Source: Ch67 sp964491665 (GTDB lineage Bacteria > Pseudomonadota > Gammaproteobacteria > Pseudomonadales > Ketobacteraceae). From it: 64,000 nucleotides of DNA. Position 1 is the stretch's first letter. Each line of letters starts with the position of its first letter. This document shows, piece by piece, positions 8,679 to 17,252 of the stretch. The notes under the pieces are model-generated. The model was given only the letters and a program-made list of their open reading frames with translations, had not been told where the DNA came from and ran no database searches. The DNA is taken from contig CAZBII010000002.1 in the NCBI GenBank assembly GCA_964491665.1, positions 20,975 to 84,974 on the forward strand, in the 5' to 3' direction. The translations under genes were made by a program, and so were the position numbers.

Positions 8679-9638
8679 TCACTGCGCGTCCTGTTCCAGC
8701 TCGGCAAACACGCCGTCAGCTGCCTGCATGAAGTCATCGAGCGTCTGATTCCGCTGCAACTGCGCAAACGGCGGTTTCAGGCGAAACATTTCCTGACCCT
8801 GGGTTTCATACGGATCGGAATTCGCCACATAGGACAGCACGCCCACGCCGATCAGACTCCAGGCCAGACAGTTCGCCAGCACCCAGCGCGAAACACGGCT
8901 GAGATTGGTCGCGGCCCACAGACTGGCCAGCAGCACACTGCACAGCAGCACACCCTCGCCCAGATTTTCAATCCACAGCACCACGCTGTCGCTGCTGAAA
9001 CCAAAGCCGAGAAAATCTCCCGCCACCGACAGTGCATACGCCAGCAGCACCAGCAGACTGCCCATCGACAGATGAAAACTGAAACGCACATCATGCACGG
9101 CAACCCGCCCGATCATGCCCCACACACTGGCCCACACGAACGGCACGGCGAGAAACATCAGCGCTTCCAGCAGCAATTGCTGCAGCTTGGTTTCCGTGCC
9201 CTGTCCCAGATACTGCGCAAACGCAAACACACCCAGCGTGATGATCAGCAGCGCCATCGCCACCACCGGCATCGCCACATAATCGGCCAGCATGCGTCCG
9301 GACGGCAGTTTGCGCGTGGCCGGAATTTCATGCTCCGGCAGCAGCAGGCGGATGCGGGTGGCACCCAGATCGAATTCCTCGCCCGACTGCAACAGATGCG
9401 GCTGATGCAGTCGCCCCTTGCCCACCAGATAAGTGCCATTCTGCGAGGACGTATCCTGCACTTTCCAGTAACCGCTGTCGGCCTCGAACTGCAGCGCCAG
9501 ATGCTGCGGGCACACATACGGGTCCGCCAGAATCACATCATTGCGGTAACTGCGGCCGATGCTCACATGCGCCGCGTTTTTCTTGATGCGCTCCTGCACC
9601 CGGCCGTTGCGGTCCAGCACCTCCACTACGATTTCCAT
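8679..9638 (-). CDS. FHA-domain membrane protein
   Basis: 319 residues. Residues 1-100 form a forkhead-associated domain: I-G-R-S near 27-30, R-N-D-V-I-L-A-D-P-Y-V-C-P-Q-H-L around 32-47 and S-S-Q-N-G-T-Y-L around 63-70, the loops that hold a phosphothreonine peptide. About five hydrophobic segments between residues 118 and 270 anchor it in the inner membrane, and a short soluble tail follows. It should read phosphothreonine marks on partner proteins; a Hanks kinase and a PP2C phosphatase are encoded 9-15 kb away. The start overlaps the end of the protease gene upstream by 13 bases, so the two are coupled. The position where many FHA domains have Ser before x-x-H is Cys here. Confidence 0.88.
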   Translation of the reverse strand: MEIVVEVLDRNGRVQERIKKNAAHVSIGRSYRNDVILADPYVCPQHLALQFEADSGYWKVQDTSSQNGTYLVGKGRLHQPHLLQSGEEFDLGATRIRLLLPEHEIPATRKLPSGRMLADYVAMPVVAMALLIITLGVFAFAQYLGQGTETKLQQLLLEALMFLAVPFVWASVWGMIGRVAVHDVRFSFHLSMGSLLVLLAYALSVAGDFLGFGFSSDSVVLWIENLGEGVLLCSVLLASLWAATNLSRVSRWVLANCLAWSLIGVGVLSYVANSDPYETQGQEMFRLKPPFAQLQRNQTLDDFMQAADGVFAELEQDAQ

Positions 9639-10921
9639 TGCAGCGCTCCCATCAGGCGGCGGGTGACTTTCAGCGCATTATCGCGACTGACACCGGCCAT
9701 GGAAAAATTCACCAGCATGCCCTGCCGCTCGGACGCCAGCGGCGCCAGCGACACCGACACGTCATGCAACGCGGGGAAACGCTTGTAGCGCCGCGCGCAC
9801 CAATGCACCTTCCAGCTGGTGCCATTCAGGTCCACAAAGCTGTCCTCGCAGGCAAACGGCGTAACGTCGTCCTTGTAAGCGCTGTTGTTGATGTCGAGAA
9901 AAAACAGGTTTTCCATCTGCGTGTAAAACTGGAAGGGATTGAGTTTTTCGGTTTCGAACCAGCGGTACTGGATGCGGAAACTGCCGGTGTTGAAACTGCC
10001 GCTGAGGAACAGCGATTCGTCCACATGACAGGTGCGGCTGGTGATCTGGTAGAGCGATTCCTTGTCGTCGCTCTTGTCGCCCCAGCATTTCACATAGGGT
10101 GCGATTTCGGTGGGCACGGTCACGGCGCCGAGCGGCTCCTGCTTCCAGTCGTGATCCAGCAGCTCCGCCACATAACGCTGCTGGTGAGCCAGCAATTGCT
10201 GCTCCAGCTGCGCATCCCAGGCCGGCGTGTCGGTCGCCGCCAGTGGCGTTTCCGTCAGCGTTCGCAGATGCTTCACCGGCACCAGAAAACTGATCTGGTT
10301 GCCGGCGGTGGAGACGTTAACGCCCACCACCTCGCCGTCACGATCCAGCGTCGGGCCACCACTCATGCCGGGATTGAGCGAGCCGGTGAACAGCACACGT
10401 TCATACAGCGTGTGATCCACCAGGCCATTGTAGGTGCCTTCCACCACTGTCATGCCCAGATCGTGGGGATTGCCGAGAGAGAAAATCCGCGTGCCCTTGT
10501 TCAGATCGTCCTGATGCAGCTGCAGGTAGGGCGTGCCGACGCGATCGTGCTGCAACAGCGCCAGATCGTTCACCACATCCACCGCCAGCAGGCGCATGCT
10601 GCCCTTGCTGCCATCCGACGCCAGATATTCGATCAGGTAGCCGTCCGGCTTTTTCACCGCGTCGGACACCACATGGTAATTGCTGGCCACGCGCCCGTCG
10701 GCACTGATCTGGAAACCGGACCCGATCGACGCCTTGTTGCCGGAACTCTTTTCAATGATGCGGATTTGATAGATGGCATCCTTGTGGGCCTGATACAGAC
10801 GGTTGGCATCATCCGTCACCACCGCATGGGCGGGCAGGGAGGCGGGCAGGCAGGCAAGCAGGGCCAGAAACAGCATGAACAAAGGCAAGGCGGAGATCTC
10901 CCTCAAACAGCAGCGCAGCAT
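9626..10921 (-). CDS. Secreted trypsin-like (HtrA/S1C-type) serine protease
   Basis: 431 residues. A signal peptide covers about residues 1-32 (hydrophobic L/A stretch, A-H-A cleavage). The chymotrypsin-like domain shows the full triad: His83 in S-N-Y-H-V-V, Asp119 in V-V-N-D-L-A-L-L and Ser187 in G-M-S-G-G-P. There is no PDZ domain. Instead a roughly 200-residue C-terminal domain of unknown type carries several Cys residues (C-W-G-D, T-C-H-V, F-A-C-E, H-W-C-A), probably disulfide-bonded in the periplasm. Coupled by overlap to the FHA membrane protein, it may act with it as a sensing unit; this is inference. Divergent from the MoxR gene. Confidence 0.85.
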   Translation of the reverse strand: MLRCCLREISALPLFMLFLALLACLPASLPAHAVVTDDANRLYQAHKDAIYQIRIIEKSSGNKASIGSGFQISADGRVASNYHVVSDAVKKPDGYLIEYLASDGSKGSMRLLAVDVVNDLALLQHDRVGTPYLQLHQDDLNKGTRIFSLGNPHDLGMTVVEGTYNGLVDHTLYERVLFTGSLNPGMSGGPTLDRDGEVVGVNVSTAGNQISFLVPVKHLRTLTETPLAATDTPAWDAQLEQQLLAHQQRYVAELLDHDWKQEPLGAVTVPTEIAPYVKCWGDKSDDKESLYQITSRTCHVDESLFLSGSFNTGSFRIQYRWFETEKLNPFQFYTQMENLFFLDINNSAYKDDVTPFACEDSFVDLNGTSWKVHWCARRYKRFPALHDVSVSLAPLASERQGMLVNFSMAGVSRDNALKVTRRLMGALQWKS

Positions 10922-10979
10922 TGTGTCCTAAGCAGAACAGGTTGACCAGAACCGGACCCGCCGGTTCCCAGGGGTTTTG

Positions 10980-10988
10980 TGCTATGGT
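10980..10988 (+). promoter_or_regulatory. Extended -10 promoter for the MoxR/VWA operon
   Basis: TG-C-TATGGT matches the extended -10 pattern TGn-TATAAT at four of six hexamer bases plus the TG. No good -35 lies 17 bases upstream, as expected for an extended -10 promoter. Transcription would begin about 29 bases before the MoxR ATG at 11023. Confidence 0.35.
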
Positions 10989-11022
10989 TACCGCCACCGC
11001 ATCATCCGCGAACGGCATCCGC

Positions 11023-11952
11023 ATGACTCAAGAACTCAGTGTAGAAGCAATCCAGCAGGGTTTCGCCAGCGCCGGCTATATTTGCAACCCCGCCATCGCC
11101 ATGACCATGCTGCTGGCCTACAAGCTGGAAAAACCCGTACTGGTGGAAGGCCCCCCCGGCGTGGGCAAGACCGAACTGGCCAAGGCCACCGCCGCCCTGC
11201 TGAACTACGACCTGATCCGCCTGCAATGTTATGAAGGTCTGGACGAATCCAAGGCCCTCTACGAGTGGAAATACGGCAAGCAGCTGCTGTACACGCAACT
11301 GCTGAAGGAAAAGCTCGGCGACCTGCTGAAAGGCGCGCACGATCTGCCTTCGTCCATCGAGCGCCTGCATGAATTCGGCGACGTTTTCTATTCCGAGGAT
11401 TTCCTCGAACCGCGGCCGCTGCTGCAGGCCCTGCGGGCGGAAAAAGGCACCGTGCTGCTGATCGATGAAATCGACAAGGCCGACCACGAATTCGAATCCT
11501 TCCTGCTGGAAATGCTGTCCGACTACCAGATCTCGATTCCCGAACTGGGCACCATCAAGGCCCGCCAGCATCCCATCGTCTTCCTCACCAGCAACAACAC
11601 GCGGGAACTGAGCGACGCGCTGAAACGTCGCTGCCTGCATCTTTATATTCCCTTTCCCGACGCCGCACTGGAACGCAAAATCATCCAGTCCCGCGTGCCG
11701 GGCGTGAACGAGCAGCTGCGCGAACAGCTGGTCAGCTTCGTCCAGCAGCTGCGCCAGCTCGACCTGAAAAAGCAGCCCGCCATCAGCGAAACCATCGACT
11801 GGGCGCGCACGCTGCTGTTGCTGCACACCGAAGCGCTGTCGGCAGACATGGTGGAGTCCACGCTCAACGTACTGCTCAAGCATGAGGAAGACATTTCCAG
11901 CGTGAAGGACGATCTGCGCAATCTGCTGGCGAAAATCCTGCCGCGGAAATAA
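11023..11952 (+). CDS. MoxR-type AAA+ ATPase
   Basis: 309 residues from the ATG at 11023; the frame is open to 10921 but that stretch contains the promoter-like sequence. Walker A G-P-P-G-V-G-K-T-E lies near residues 43-51 and Walker B L-L-I-D-E-I-D-K near 144-151; a sensor-1 T-S-N-N follows. MoxR ATPases work as chaperones with a VWA partner to assemble or load metal cofactors into enzymes. The partner gene starts four bases after this stop. The same pairing occurs in cox/CoxE-type and other maturation loci, but no obvious target enzyme is adjacent, so the client is unknown. Confidence 0.92.
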   Translation: MTQELSVEAIQQGFASAGYICNPAIAMTMLLAYKLEKPVLVEGPPGVGKTELAKATAALLNYDLIRLQCYEGLDESKALYEWKYGKQLLYTQLLKEKLGDLLKGAHDLPSSIERLHEFGDVFYSEDFLEPRPLLQALRAEKGTVLLIDEIDKADHEFESFLLEMLSDYQISIPELGTIKARQHPIVFLTSNNTRELSDALKRRCLHLYIPFPDAALERKIIQSRVPGVNEQLREQLVSFVQQLRQLDLKKQPAISETIDWARTLLLLHTEALSADMVESTLNVLLKHEEDISSVKDDLRNLLAKILPRK

Positions 11953-11956
11953 TGCC

Positions 11957-13333
11957 ATGGATCGCACACTGGTCGACTTCATCAAGGCGTTGCGCGGTGC
12001 CGGCGTGCGCACCTCCACCGCCGAAACGCTGGACGCCGTGGCCGCCGTCAGACTGGTCGGCTACGGCAATCGCGACTATCTGAAATTCGCACTCGGCACC
12101 ACGCTCGCCAAATCCGAAGACGACCAACAGAAGTTCAGCGTCTGCTTCGACCAGTTTTTTTCCTTCAACGCGCTGGATAATTTCAGCGAGAAAAAGCCGG
12201 CAGCGCCGCAGACCGAATCCACCGTCAGCCGTCTGATCCAGAACCTGCGCCCGCAGCCACCCGCCGCGCAACAGCCACAATCGCAACTCGGCCAGATGCT
12301 GCTGCAGGGCAATCCGCAGCAGATCGCCGTGGCACTGGCGCAGGCCGCTGCCGCCGCCAACGTCAACCAGATCCGCGTCATGACGCAGCGTGGTCTTTAT
12401 GGCCGGCGCATGATGATGCAGATGGGGCTGGCGGAGATGGAACAGGAAATGTGGAACGCCGAGCAGTCCAGCGATCCGCAGCAGCAACAGCTGGCGCAGA
12501 ACCTGCGCGAAGCCCGCGAGCAACTGCGCGAGGAAGTGCGGCAATACGTGGAGCGGCAACTGCTGTTGCAGGCCGCCGGTGAAAGCCGGGCCTTGCGCGA
12601 ATCCATCATGATGGAAGCCCGTCTCGACAACCTGCGCGAATTAAAGGATGTGCAAACACTGGTGCGCAAACTGGCGAAACGGCTGGTGGCCACCCACTCG
12701 CGCCGGCGCAAGGTCTTCCAGCGCGGCAAGCTCGACGTGCGCACCACCATCCGCCGCAACATTCCCTACAGCGGCGTGCTGCTGGAAACCCACTGGAAAA
12801 CCAAAAAAATCGACCGCCCGAAAGTCATGGCCATCTGCGACGTCAGCGGCTCGGTCAGCCAGTACGCGAAGTTCCTGCTGATGTTTCTCTACAGCCTCAC
12901 CGACGTGCTGAAAAACGTGCGCGCCTTTGCCTTCTCTTCCAACCTGGTGGAAGTCACGCAACTGTTCGACCAGCATGACCTGAACGACGCCATCGACGCC
13001 ACGCTGAAACGGGTCGGCGGCGGCTCCACCGATTACGGCCGCTCGCTGCAAACCTTCACCGACCTGTGCCTGAACGAGATCGACAACCGCACCACCGTGA
13101 TCATGCTGGGCGACGCCCGCAACAACTACGGCGAACCGCGCACCGAACTGCTGCGTCAGATCCACGCCCGCAGCCGCCAGCTGATCTGGCTGAATCCGGA
13201 AAACCGCTCCCGCTGGGGCAGCGGCGATTCCGAAATGAAACGCTATCGGCCCTACTGCACCTGGGCGGAGCCGGTGCAGTCACTGGCGCAGCTGGAGCGC
13301 TTCATCAGCCACCTTCTGCGCTACAACAGCTAG
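11957..13333 (+). CDS. VWA-domain protein, CoxE-like partner of MoxR
   Basis: 458 residues. The C-terminal von Willebrand A domain carries the MIDAS motif D-V-S-G-S-V-S near residue 294, then G-G-S-T-D-Y and L-G-D-A-R-N as the other metal contacts. The N-terminal half is helical, charged and Gln-rich, with likely coiled coil around residues 170-215. Proteins of the CoxE/YehP type bind a MoxR ATPase through this part. It begins four bases after the MoxR stop with its ATG inside AATGCC-ATGG, indicating one operon. Confidence 0.9.
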   Translation: MDRTLVDFIKALRGAGVRTSTAETLDAVAAVRLVGYGNRDYLKFALGTTLAKSEDDQQKFSVCFDQFFSFNALDNFSEKKPAAPQTESTVSRLIQNLRPQPPAAQQPQSQLGQMLLQGNPQQIAVALAQAAAAANVNQIRVMTQRGLYGRRMMMQMGLAEMEQEMWNAEQSSDPQQQQLAQNLREAREQLREEVRQYVERQLLLQAAGESRALRESIMMEARLDNLRELKDVQTLVRKLAKRLVATHSRRRKVFQRGKLDVRTTIRRNIPYSGVLLETHWKTKKIDRPKVMAICDVSGSVSQYAKFLLMFLYSLTDVLKNVRAFAFSSNLVEVTQLFDQHDLNDAIDATLKRVGGGSTDYGRSLQTFTDLCLNEIDNRTTVIMLGDARNNYGEPRTELLRQIHARSRQLIWLNPENRSRWGSGDSEMKRYRPYCTWAEPVQSLAQLERFISHLLRYNS

Positions 13334-13397
13334 TCGCGCGCCAGCGTCTACACTCACTGAATCCCAACCCGTCCCCACTCACGCATCGAGAAGCCGC

Positions 13398-13673
13398 ATG
13401 TCCCAGAATCGCAACGCCCTGCCCGTGCCCCCCGAAGCCCAGTCCGCCGACGCCCATGAACTGATTCGCGCCTGGGACGTCAACGGCCACCAGCACGTCT
13501 CTATCAGCACCAGCCTCGGCGGCATGCCCAGGGAATTCGGCCAGCTACTGGCCCAGATCGCGCTGCATGCGGCGGCGGTGTATGAACGCAATGCGAAAAA
13601 ACCCAGGGCCGACTGCCTGCGGGAAATCCTCACCGGCTTCAAGGAAGAAGTGTCGAAGAACGTGGGACATTAA
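13398..13673 (+). CDS. DUF5076 small protein
   Basis: 91 residues, soluble, no signal peptide. The pattern of a V-P-P-E-A-Q start, an I-R-A-W-D-V-N-G-x-Q-H-V-S-I strand and a L-A-Q-I-A-L-H-A-A helix agrees with the uncharacterised DUF5076 family. It is 64 bases after the VWA gene on the same strand and could be its third operon member. Function unknown. Confidence 0.75.
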   Translation: MSQNRNALPVPPEAQSADAHELIRAWDVNGHQHVSISTSLGGMPREFGQLLAQIALHAAAVYERNAKKPRADCLREILTGFKEEVSKNVGH

Positions 13674-13707
13674 AACGCAGGCCATTGATACGCGGAAAAA
13701 ACGCAGC

Positions 13708-13738
13708 CAAAAAAAAGGGGAGATCGCCTGATCTCCCC
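13708..13738 (-). terminator. Intrinsic terminator for the PAP2 gene
   Basis: A 9-bp perfect stem GGGGAGATC/GATCTCCCC with a GCCT loop. On the minus strand it is followed by eight T (the A run at 13709-13716), so it ends leftward transcripts arriving from the PAP2 gene. There is no T run on the plus strand. Confidence 0.75.
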
Positions 13739-13912
13739 CATCACCGGGATATGTAGATTCTTGGGGACACCCTGGTACTTTGCCACAGTGTTCGATCTAC
13801 ATGGCCCCAGAGTACCTGCAGGTTCCGCGTCATTTCATTGCCTTGCATCAATAGAAACCACTTGTCCACGCAGACTGTGTGGCCTCTACCTCTTCAGAGT
13901 AATGCCCCGGTA
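13739..13912. other. Non-coding stretch of unlike composition
   Basis: About 170 bases between a terminator and the PAP2 stop codon. It has a lower GC content and irregular codon-free composition compared with its neighbours. A short chance frame crosses it (plus strand, running into the PAP2 gene antisense), with no ribosome site. I see no repeat, tRNA or known RNA in it. Confidence 0.4.
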
Positions 13913-14461
13913 TCAGAGCAGTGAGCCGAACAGCGCCAGGAACAGGGTTGCGTTGAACAGGCCCAGCACCGCACCCATGAACACATCGCTGGGATAGTGC
14001 AGACCCAGCACCACCCGGCTAAGACCGGTCAGCAGCGCAAACGGAATCAGCAACAGGCCCAGCCAGGGAAATGCCTGCGTCAGCAGCGCGGCAAACGCCA
14101 CCGCATGCATCGTGTGACCCGACGGAAAACTGTATTCATCCAGCGTGCGCGCGCCCTGCCGGATCTTGCGGTGCGCCACGAACGGACGCGGCCGCATCGA
14201 GCGCTTCTTGATGTAGCGGTATTCATACAGCCCCAGCATCGCCATGGCGAACATCAGCAGGCTGATCAGAAAACCGTGACTGCCGAGAAACACCGGCAGG
14301 AACAGCATGAAGCTGTACCAGAGCACACCATCACCCAGACGACTGACGCCCCTGAAGAACAGATGCACCGGCCCCTGCTCCAGCCACTGGTTCAGCATCA
14401 GGCACAATGCATAATCCCAGCGCACGGCCCTGCGTTTGGCGATATAAACCGGATTGCTCAT
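13913..14461 (-). CDS. PAP2-family membrane phosphatase
   Basis: 182 residues with about five membrane segments. The three phosphatase signature motifs are present: K-K-R-S-M-R-P-R-P, then P-S-G-H-T-M-H and S-R-V-V-L-G-L-H-Y-P-S-D, whose two His residues are the catalytic pair. Members dephosphorylate lipid phosphates such as phosphatidic acid or undecaprenyl pyrophosphate on the periplasmic face. The start overlaps the stop of the metallophosphoesterase gene (ATGA), so the two are translated together. Substrate not certain. Confidence 0.9.
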   Translation of the reverse strand: MSNPVYIAKRRAVRWDYALCLMLNQWLEQGPVHLFFRGVSRLGDGVLWYSFMLFLPVFLGSHGFLISLLMFAMAMLGLYEYRYIKKRSMRPRPFVAHRKIRQGARTLDEYSFPSGHTMHAVAFAALLTQAFPWLGLLLIPFALLTGLSRVVLGLHYPSDVFMGAVLGLFNATLFLALFGSLL

Positions 14462-15285
14462 GAGATCCTTCCTCCTTCCGTCACAGGGGATTGCGGCAGC
14501 GCATCCCAGTCATCCGCCAGCTCCTGCTCGCGCAGCAGCACTTCCTTGCGGTCCGCCCAGTGCACCAGTGCAAACTGGCCGTTTTTCTCTTCCACCAGCG
14601 CCGTACAGTGCTCCACCCAGTCTCCATCGTTGCAGTACAGAACACCGTTCACCCGGCGCATCCCGCTCTGATGGATATGGCCACAGATGTAGCCGTCGTA
14701 ACTCAGTTCCCGCGCCTTGTGCGCAGCAATCAGTTCAAACCGGCGAATGAATTCCGCCGCCTTGCCAATCCGGTTCTTGATGTGCCCCGCCAGCGACCAG
14801 TAGGGCAATTTCAGAAACCGGCGCACCCCGTTCACCAGCGTATTCAGCCGCAGCAGCAGCGCGTGGGAAAAATCCCCCACCAGACTCCAGAAAACACCGG
14901 CGTGCATCACGCTGTCGAACTCGTCGCCGTGGCTCACAAAGAAGTGACGCCCGTCCGCCGTCTGGTGCACCTGATGCCGGTGTACTTCCACACCCCAGAA
15001 CTTCTCCCCGCAAAAGCGCCGCAGCCGCGCGTCGTGATTGCCGGGAATGTAGACCACCCGCGTACCCTGACGCGCCAGTCGCAAAACCTCCTGCACCACA
15101 TCCTCGTGCAGCGCCGTGAAGTTCACCCGCTTGCGCATATAGAGCAGATCCACGATGTCACCTACCAGATACAGGAAATCCATGCGATGGTTCCGCAGGA
15201 AGTCCAGCAAATACTGTGCCTGACAATCGGATGTGCCCAGATGGACGTCGGAAATGAAGACGGCACGAACGGATCGAGTGCTCAT
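14458..15285 (-). CDS. Metallophosphoesterase of the UDP-2,3-diacylglucosamine diphosphatase type
   Basis: 275 residues from the ATG at 15285, behind a GGGAGG ribosome site; an in-frame extension to 15396 looks non-native. Metal ligands are visible in I-S-D-V-H-L-G, V-G-D-I-V-D, P-G-N-H-D, S-H-G-D-E-F-D and C-G-H-I-H-Q-S-G. This resembles the UDP-2,3-diacylglucosamine diphosphatase (LpxH-like) family within calcineurin-like phosphoesterases; true LpxH is usually shorter (about 240 residues), so a related lipid-linked hydrolase is possible. Overlap with the PAP2 gene supports an envelope-lipid role for both. Confidence 0.85.
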   Translation of the reverse strand: MSTRSVRAVFISDVHLGTSDCQAQYLLDFLRNHRMDFLYLVGDIVDLLYMRKRVNFTALHEDVVQEVLRLARQGTRVVYIPGNHDARLRRFCGEKFWGVEVHRHQVHQTADGRHFFVSHGDEFDSVMHAGVFWSLVGDFSHALLLRLNTLVNGVRRFLKLPYWSLAGHIKNRIGKAAEFIRRFELIAAHKARELSYDGYICGHIHQSGMRRVNGVLYCNDGDWVEHCTALVEEKNGQFALVHWADRKEVLLREQELADDWDALPQSPVTEGGRIS

Positions 15286-15417
15286 GGATGGCCTCCCGGT
15301 TTGCGCCAGACTAGACCGCCACCGGGACGAAACCTTTACACTTTGATGAACAAACCGTGACAGCGCTTTCCGGCGCAGGCGCCCACCACTCGACAACCGC
15401 AGTCCGGCACGCCTACC

Positions 15418-16068
15418 ATGCGCCTTTCCCCCAGCCGCAAGGACCCTGCCCCCGTGAACAACGCCGCTACCCGCCTGATTTTTCTTCTGTTATTGAGTCT
15501 GTTGCAGGCCTGCTCCAGCACCCAGGTGCAGGAAGCCTGGCGCCAGCCCGGCTACCACCCGCCCAAAGCGCAGAAAATCCTGGTGGTGGCGCTGGCGGCC
15601 AACGACAGCACCCGCCGCGCCGTGGAGAATTCATTTGTCGCCGCACTGGAGGAAAAAGGACTGGTGGCGATCGCCTCGAACACCTGGATCGCCGATGGCA
15701 CCCAGGTCACCCGCGAGGCGCTGATCCCCATTGTGGAGCAGAACGGCATCACCACCGTGCTCATATCGAGCATTCGCGACATCCAGAAAGCCGCCGCCTA
15801 CCAGCCGGCACCGGCCGCAGCCGGCGATGACGGCCTGTTTCGCAACATCGACACCTACTACGCCTACAGCAGCACCGGCCAGCACGAAGGCGGCACCTAC
15901 GCCCCGATTCTGGAATACGTGATTGAAACCAACCTGTTCGACGCCACCAGCCGCAAGCTGAGCTGGTCGGTGATCACCCGCACCAGCGCGCCGAAGGACA
16001 TGAAGAAGGGAATTGAAGGTGTAACGGAAGCCGTGCTGAAACAGGGGGCGAAGGACGGCGTGCTGTAA
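15418..16068 (+). CDS. Putative outer-membrane or periplasmic lipoprotein
   Basis: 216 residues. The N-terminus has a hydrophobic L-I-F-L-L-L-L-S-L stretch ending in the lipobox L-L-Q-A-C (Cys near residue 32), so it should be lipidated. A GTG at 15454 would give a more typical, shorter signal peptide and is a possible alternative start. The mature part has an alternating alpha/beta pattern (I-L-V-V-A-L-A, then V-L-I-S-S-I) like small nucleoside-binding folds, but I do not recognise a named family. It converges with the DUF1289 gene with nine bases between the stops. Confidence 0.7.
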   Translation: MRLSPSRKDPAPVNNAATRLIFLLLLSLLQACSSTQVQEAWRQPGYHPPKAQKILVVALAANDSTRRAVENSFVAALEEKGLVAIASNTWIADGTQVTREALIPIVEQNGITTVLISSIRDIQKAAAYQPAPAAAGDDGLFRNIDTYYAYSSTGQHEGGTYAPILEYVIETNLFDATSRKLSWSVITRTSAPKDMKKGIEGVTEAVLKQGAKDGVL

Positions 16069-16077
16069 GCCGTGCCG

Positions 16078-16293
16078 TCAGGTATGTCGCCAGCCCGGCA
16101 GTTGCTGACAGCGCTGGCGGGCCTTTTCCAGCACATCCCGCCGCTGTGATTCGCTGAGCCCGGACCAGGCACGGATCTCGTCCAGCGTCCGCCCACAGCC
16201 CAGACAGACATCCCGGTCATCCAGACAACAATTGCGCACGCAGGGTGATTGCAGCGGGTCCGCGGGGGGACGGGTAGGATCGAACATCGCCAT
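16078..16293 (-). CDS. DUF1289 small cysteine-rich protein
   Basis: 71 residues. S-P-C-V-R-N-C-C-L-D then C-L-G-C-G-R-T-L-D-E-I is the diagnostic DUF1289 (YdhL-like) cysteine pattern, which probably binds a metal or iron-sulfur cluster. Function is not established for the family. It stands alone between the end of a lipoprotein gene and the end of the DUF6279 gene. Confidence 0.88.
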   Translation of the reverse strand: MAMFDPTRPPADPLQSPCVRNCCLDDRDVCLGCGRTLDEIRAWSGLSESQRRDVLEKARQRCQQLPGWRHT

Positions 16294-16359
16294 AATGCAA
16301 TTTCCGCTAGCGCCAGAGGCAGGACAACACCTTCTCAGCTTAGCAGACTGCGGCCCCGC

Positions 16360-17235
16360 TCATTCCTGCGCCAGTTCACGAAAATCCTGCGCATAGTCGC
16401 GCAGCTTGTTCACCATGTGTTTGCGCTGATCGGCAGCCAGACTCTGCTCCAGCGCCAGATACAGGCCGATCAGCAGCGCCTGGTTGGACTCCAGTTTGCG
16501 CTGCATCTCTTCACTGCGACCGAATGCGGGCGTATCCAGCAGGCGGGCAAATGCCACGTCGTAGGCGGCCCGGTCATGCCGCAGCAACAGGATGCGATGG
16601 AATTCCTCCTGCCAGCGCAGCTGGGTGTCATAAATATCCGCATCCATCAGTTCGAACCGGCCGGACCAGTCCACGATCAACTGGCGCTGCACGGACGTCA
16701 GGGTGCCAGTCCAGCGTTCGGCATAACGGATCACTTCCTTCTGGCGCAAACGTCGCTGTTTCTTTTCACTGACATCGACATTTTCCTTGCGGTACTTGCG
16801 ATTGTCCTCGGCGAACTTTTTGAACAGGGCTTTGACCTGGGCATCGCTGGCCAGGGCAAACAGCGCCATCATGTCCGGCTTCAGACGGTCGATCATGGCC
16901 TGCGCAAGCTGCTCGGTGCGGGTCTGGATGAAGGCAATGTCCGCCGGACTCAGACCCCGCTCCGCGCGGTCTGCCACCTGCTCCAGAAAATCGGCATATA
17001 GTGGCAGTTGCTGCCTGCGATGCCAGGACAGATAGGCATCCAGCCGCTCCCTGAACAACGCCTTTTGCGGCCCTTCCAGTTCGATGTAGTCGTCCAGGTA
17101 CCAGGGCACCATCCAGTCCAGCTGGTTATAGATGAAGCGCACCGCACAGCCGTTCAGCAACAGCAGCACGCAGGCCAGCAACACCAGCCACCGGCTCCGC
17201 CTGAATCCAGCCCCTTCCACTGCCCGTGACTCCAT
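16360..17235 (-). CDS. DUF6279-like lipoprotein
   Basis: 291 residues. Hydrophobic stretch W-L-V-L-L-A-C-V-L-L-L-L then lipobox L-N-G-C (Cys about residue 30). The mature part opens with V-R-F-I-Y-N-Q-L-D-W and is almost wholly alpha-helical with many charged residues, matching the DUF6279 family of proteobacterial lipoproteins. A 49-residue membrane protein gene ends 17 bases upstream, so the pair may be cotranscribed. Role unknown. Confidence 0.75.
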   Translation of the reverse strand: MESRAVEGAGFRRSRWLVLLACVLLLLNGCAVRFIYNQLDWMVPWYLDDYIELEGPQKALFRERLDAYLSWHRRQQLPLYADFLEQVADRAERGLSPADIAFIQTRTEQLAQAMIDRLKPDMMALFALASDAQVKALFKKFAEDNRKYRKENVDVSEKKQRRLRQKEVIRYAERWTGTLTSVQRQLIVDWSGRFELMDADIYDTQLRWQEEFHRILLLRHDRAAYDVAFARLLDTPAFGRSEEMQRKLESNQALLIGLYLALEQSLAADQRKHMVNKLRDYAQDFRELAQE

Positions 17236-17252
17236 CTGCCGAATCCGCTTCG

